Positions 63,301-64,000 of a stretch of 64,000 nt of DNA are shown one piece after another. A model generated the notes under the pieces. The model was not told where the DNA came from, searched no databases, and saw nothing but the letters and a program-made list of their open reading frames with translations. The stretch is from Petrolisthes cinctipes (Eukaryota; Arthropoda; Malacostraca; Decapoda; Porcellanidae), in contig JAWQEG010000710.1 of NCBI GenBank assembly GCA_033782935.1, forward strand, positions 3,906,001 through 3,970,000. The letters are read 5' to 3'. Numbering within the stretch: position 1 is the stretch's first letter; each line of letters begins with the position of its first letter. Position numbers and translations under genes: made by a program.

Positions 63301-64000
63301 CAAAACACCCGAAAATTCGATATTTAGAGGTCCCAGAAGGTATCTGTACATGCTTACTCCGTCTTAGAGTATTTTCAAAATACAGGCCAAAAACATACTG
63401 AAAATCGATCTTTTATGTGCCCAAAAGTCGATATGTGCATGCATCTTCTGTACCCGTTTATATCTCAAATTCTGGCCCTAAACACCCGAAAATTCGATAT
63501 TTTGGGGTCCCAGAAGCGATCTGTACATGCCTACTCCGTGTTAGAGTATTTTCAAAATTCAGCCCCCAAACATTCTGAAAATCGATATTTTTGGTGCCCA
63601 AAGTCAATATGTGCATGTATCTTCTGTACCCGTTTATATCTCAAATTCAGGCTCAAAACACCCGAAAATTCAATATTTTGGGGTCCCAGAAGCAATCTGT
63701 ACTCTGTGCTAGAATATTTTCAAAATATAGGCTAAAAACATGCTAAAAATCGATCTTTTAGGTGCCAAAAAGTCGATATCTCAAATTCAGTCCCAAAACA
63801 CCCGAAAATGCGATATTTAGGGGTCCCAGAAGCGATCTGTACATGCCTACTCCGTGTTAGAGTATTTTCAAAATACATGCTCAAAACATACTGAAAATCG
63901 ATCTTTTAGGTACACAAAAGTCGATATGTGCATGCATCTTCAGTACCCGTTTATATCTCAAATTCAGGCTCAAAACACCTGAAAATTCTATAATTTGGGG
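60355..64000 (+). repeat. 678+324 bp HOR, tandemly duplicated at 1680 bp
   Basis: Unit starts: 60355 (324), 60679 (678; L3-L1-L2-S), 61357 (324; L3/L2 chimera-S), 61681 (678), 62359 (678), 63037 (324), 63361 (493), 63854 (partial L1). Bases about 60541-61875 recur at 62221-63555. Shared private variants: GAGGACCCAG (60645/62325), AAATTTAGGC with ACCCAAAAATTCTATA (60963/62643) and GAGCATTTTC (61038/62718). The chimeric dimer with GTGTATGTATC and AAATCGGCAT is also found at 54769. The array continues past the right edge. Confidence 0.84.

Larger units (their letters stand above)
1..64000 (+). repeat. Tandem satellite array with higher-order repeats, entire window
   Basis: Seen directly: the same AT-rich monomer recurs head to tail from the first base to the last, always in the same orientation, with no interruption by other sequence. 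Recurring landmarks in each monomer are GTGTTAGAG or GTGCTAGAA, the dyad TATTTTCAAAATA, AAAATCGAT, a CTCAAATTC box, CCGAAAATTC, GGGGTCCCAGAAG and CTGTACATGCC. Lengths are 176-177 bp, with about 148 bp and 166 bp derivatives. Known: homogeneous arrays of about 150-180 bp monomers with HORs characterise eukaryotic centromeric and pericentromeric satellites. Inferred: this is probably such a locus. The family is not recognised and the host cannot be named from sequence alone. Confidence 0.97.

Noticed and set aside
159..64000. Many plus-strand open frames of 60-163 codons with near-identical predicted peptides
   Set aside because: They follow the monomer period, most start at the GTG of GTGTTAG, two or three frames are open over the same bases, and single-base indels shift them freely. 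No coding signature is seen.
1..64000. CRISPR-like direct repeats
   Set aside because: Repeats are contiguous at 148-177 bp with no unique spacers between them, and the whole period is repeat.
1..64000. Transposon or retrotransposon insertion
   Set aside because: I found no sequence outside the monomer, no long terminal repeats, no target-site duplication and no transposase or reverse-transcriptase motifs.
1..64000. rRNA, tRNA or telomere repeats
   Set aside because: No cloverleaf with A/B boxes, no rRNA-like block, and no TTAGGG- or TTTAGGG-type arrays were seen on either strand.
1..64000. CENP-B box
   Set aside because: The monomer has no stretch resembling the TTCG...CGGGA core of the mammalian motif. 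CCGAAAATTCG is AT-rich and lacks its spacing.

Overview
The whole 64 kb window is one uninterrupted tandem satellite-DNA array. I see no protein-coding gene, RNA gene, transposable element, telomere repeat, CRISPR array or unique-sequence island. Every stretch I compared resolves into the same AT-rich monomer (about 37% G+C in a hand-counted copy), always in the same orientation, usually 176-177 bp long, with two recurrent shortened forms of about 148 bp and about 166 bp. Long homogeneous head-to-tail arrays with higher-order repeats (HORs) are typical of eukaryotic centromeric or pericentromeric heterochromatin. The ~176 bp monomer is close to nucleosomal repeat length and to many plant and animal centromere satellites. 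I do not recognise the family, so host and centromeric function are inference; a plant is plausible but not shown.

Organisation is hierarchical. (1) The 176-bp monomer is itself an old tandem duplication of two 88-bp halves, about 64% identical by hand alignment. (2) Monomers form trimers of two long units plus one short unit (alpha-beta-S, 491 or 501 bp). (3) Two diverged trimers make a hexameric HOR of about 992 bp: L1 (177), L2 (176), S1 (148), L3 (177), L4 (166), S2 (148). (4) HORs carry gains and losses of whole monomers, giving block lengths of about 325, 491, 501, 676, 815 and 1166 bp. (5) Multi-HOR segments were duplicated recently; spacings of 1980, 1167, 816, 176, 4124 and 1680 bp and a three-copy block about 2.5-3.7 kb long can be read from shared private variants.

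Monomers are phased at the G of GTGTTAG or GTGCTAG. Layout: 1-12379, mostly the canonical hexamer alternating L1- and L3-led trimers, with a 1980-bp near-identical duplication (about 1.8-5.76 kb). 12380-26971, mostly L3-led trimers and tetramers containing the three-copy block. 26972-33068, a 1167-bp duplication, canonical units, then an 816-bp pentamer pair. 33069-54443, regular 501/491-bp trimers with occasional 325-bp dimers. 54444-64000, a more rearranged edge rich in 324/325-bp dimers, chimeric monomers and a 678+324 bp HOR.

Open reading frames of 60-163 codons occur throughout but are by-products of the repeat: 177 bp is divisible by three, most begin at the GTG of GTGTTAG, several frames are open over the same bases, and they end where a 148-bp monomer brings in stops. 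None is annotated as a gene.
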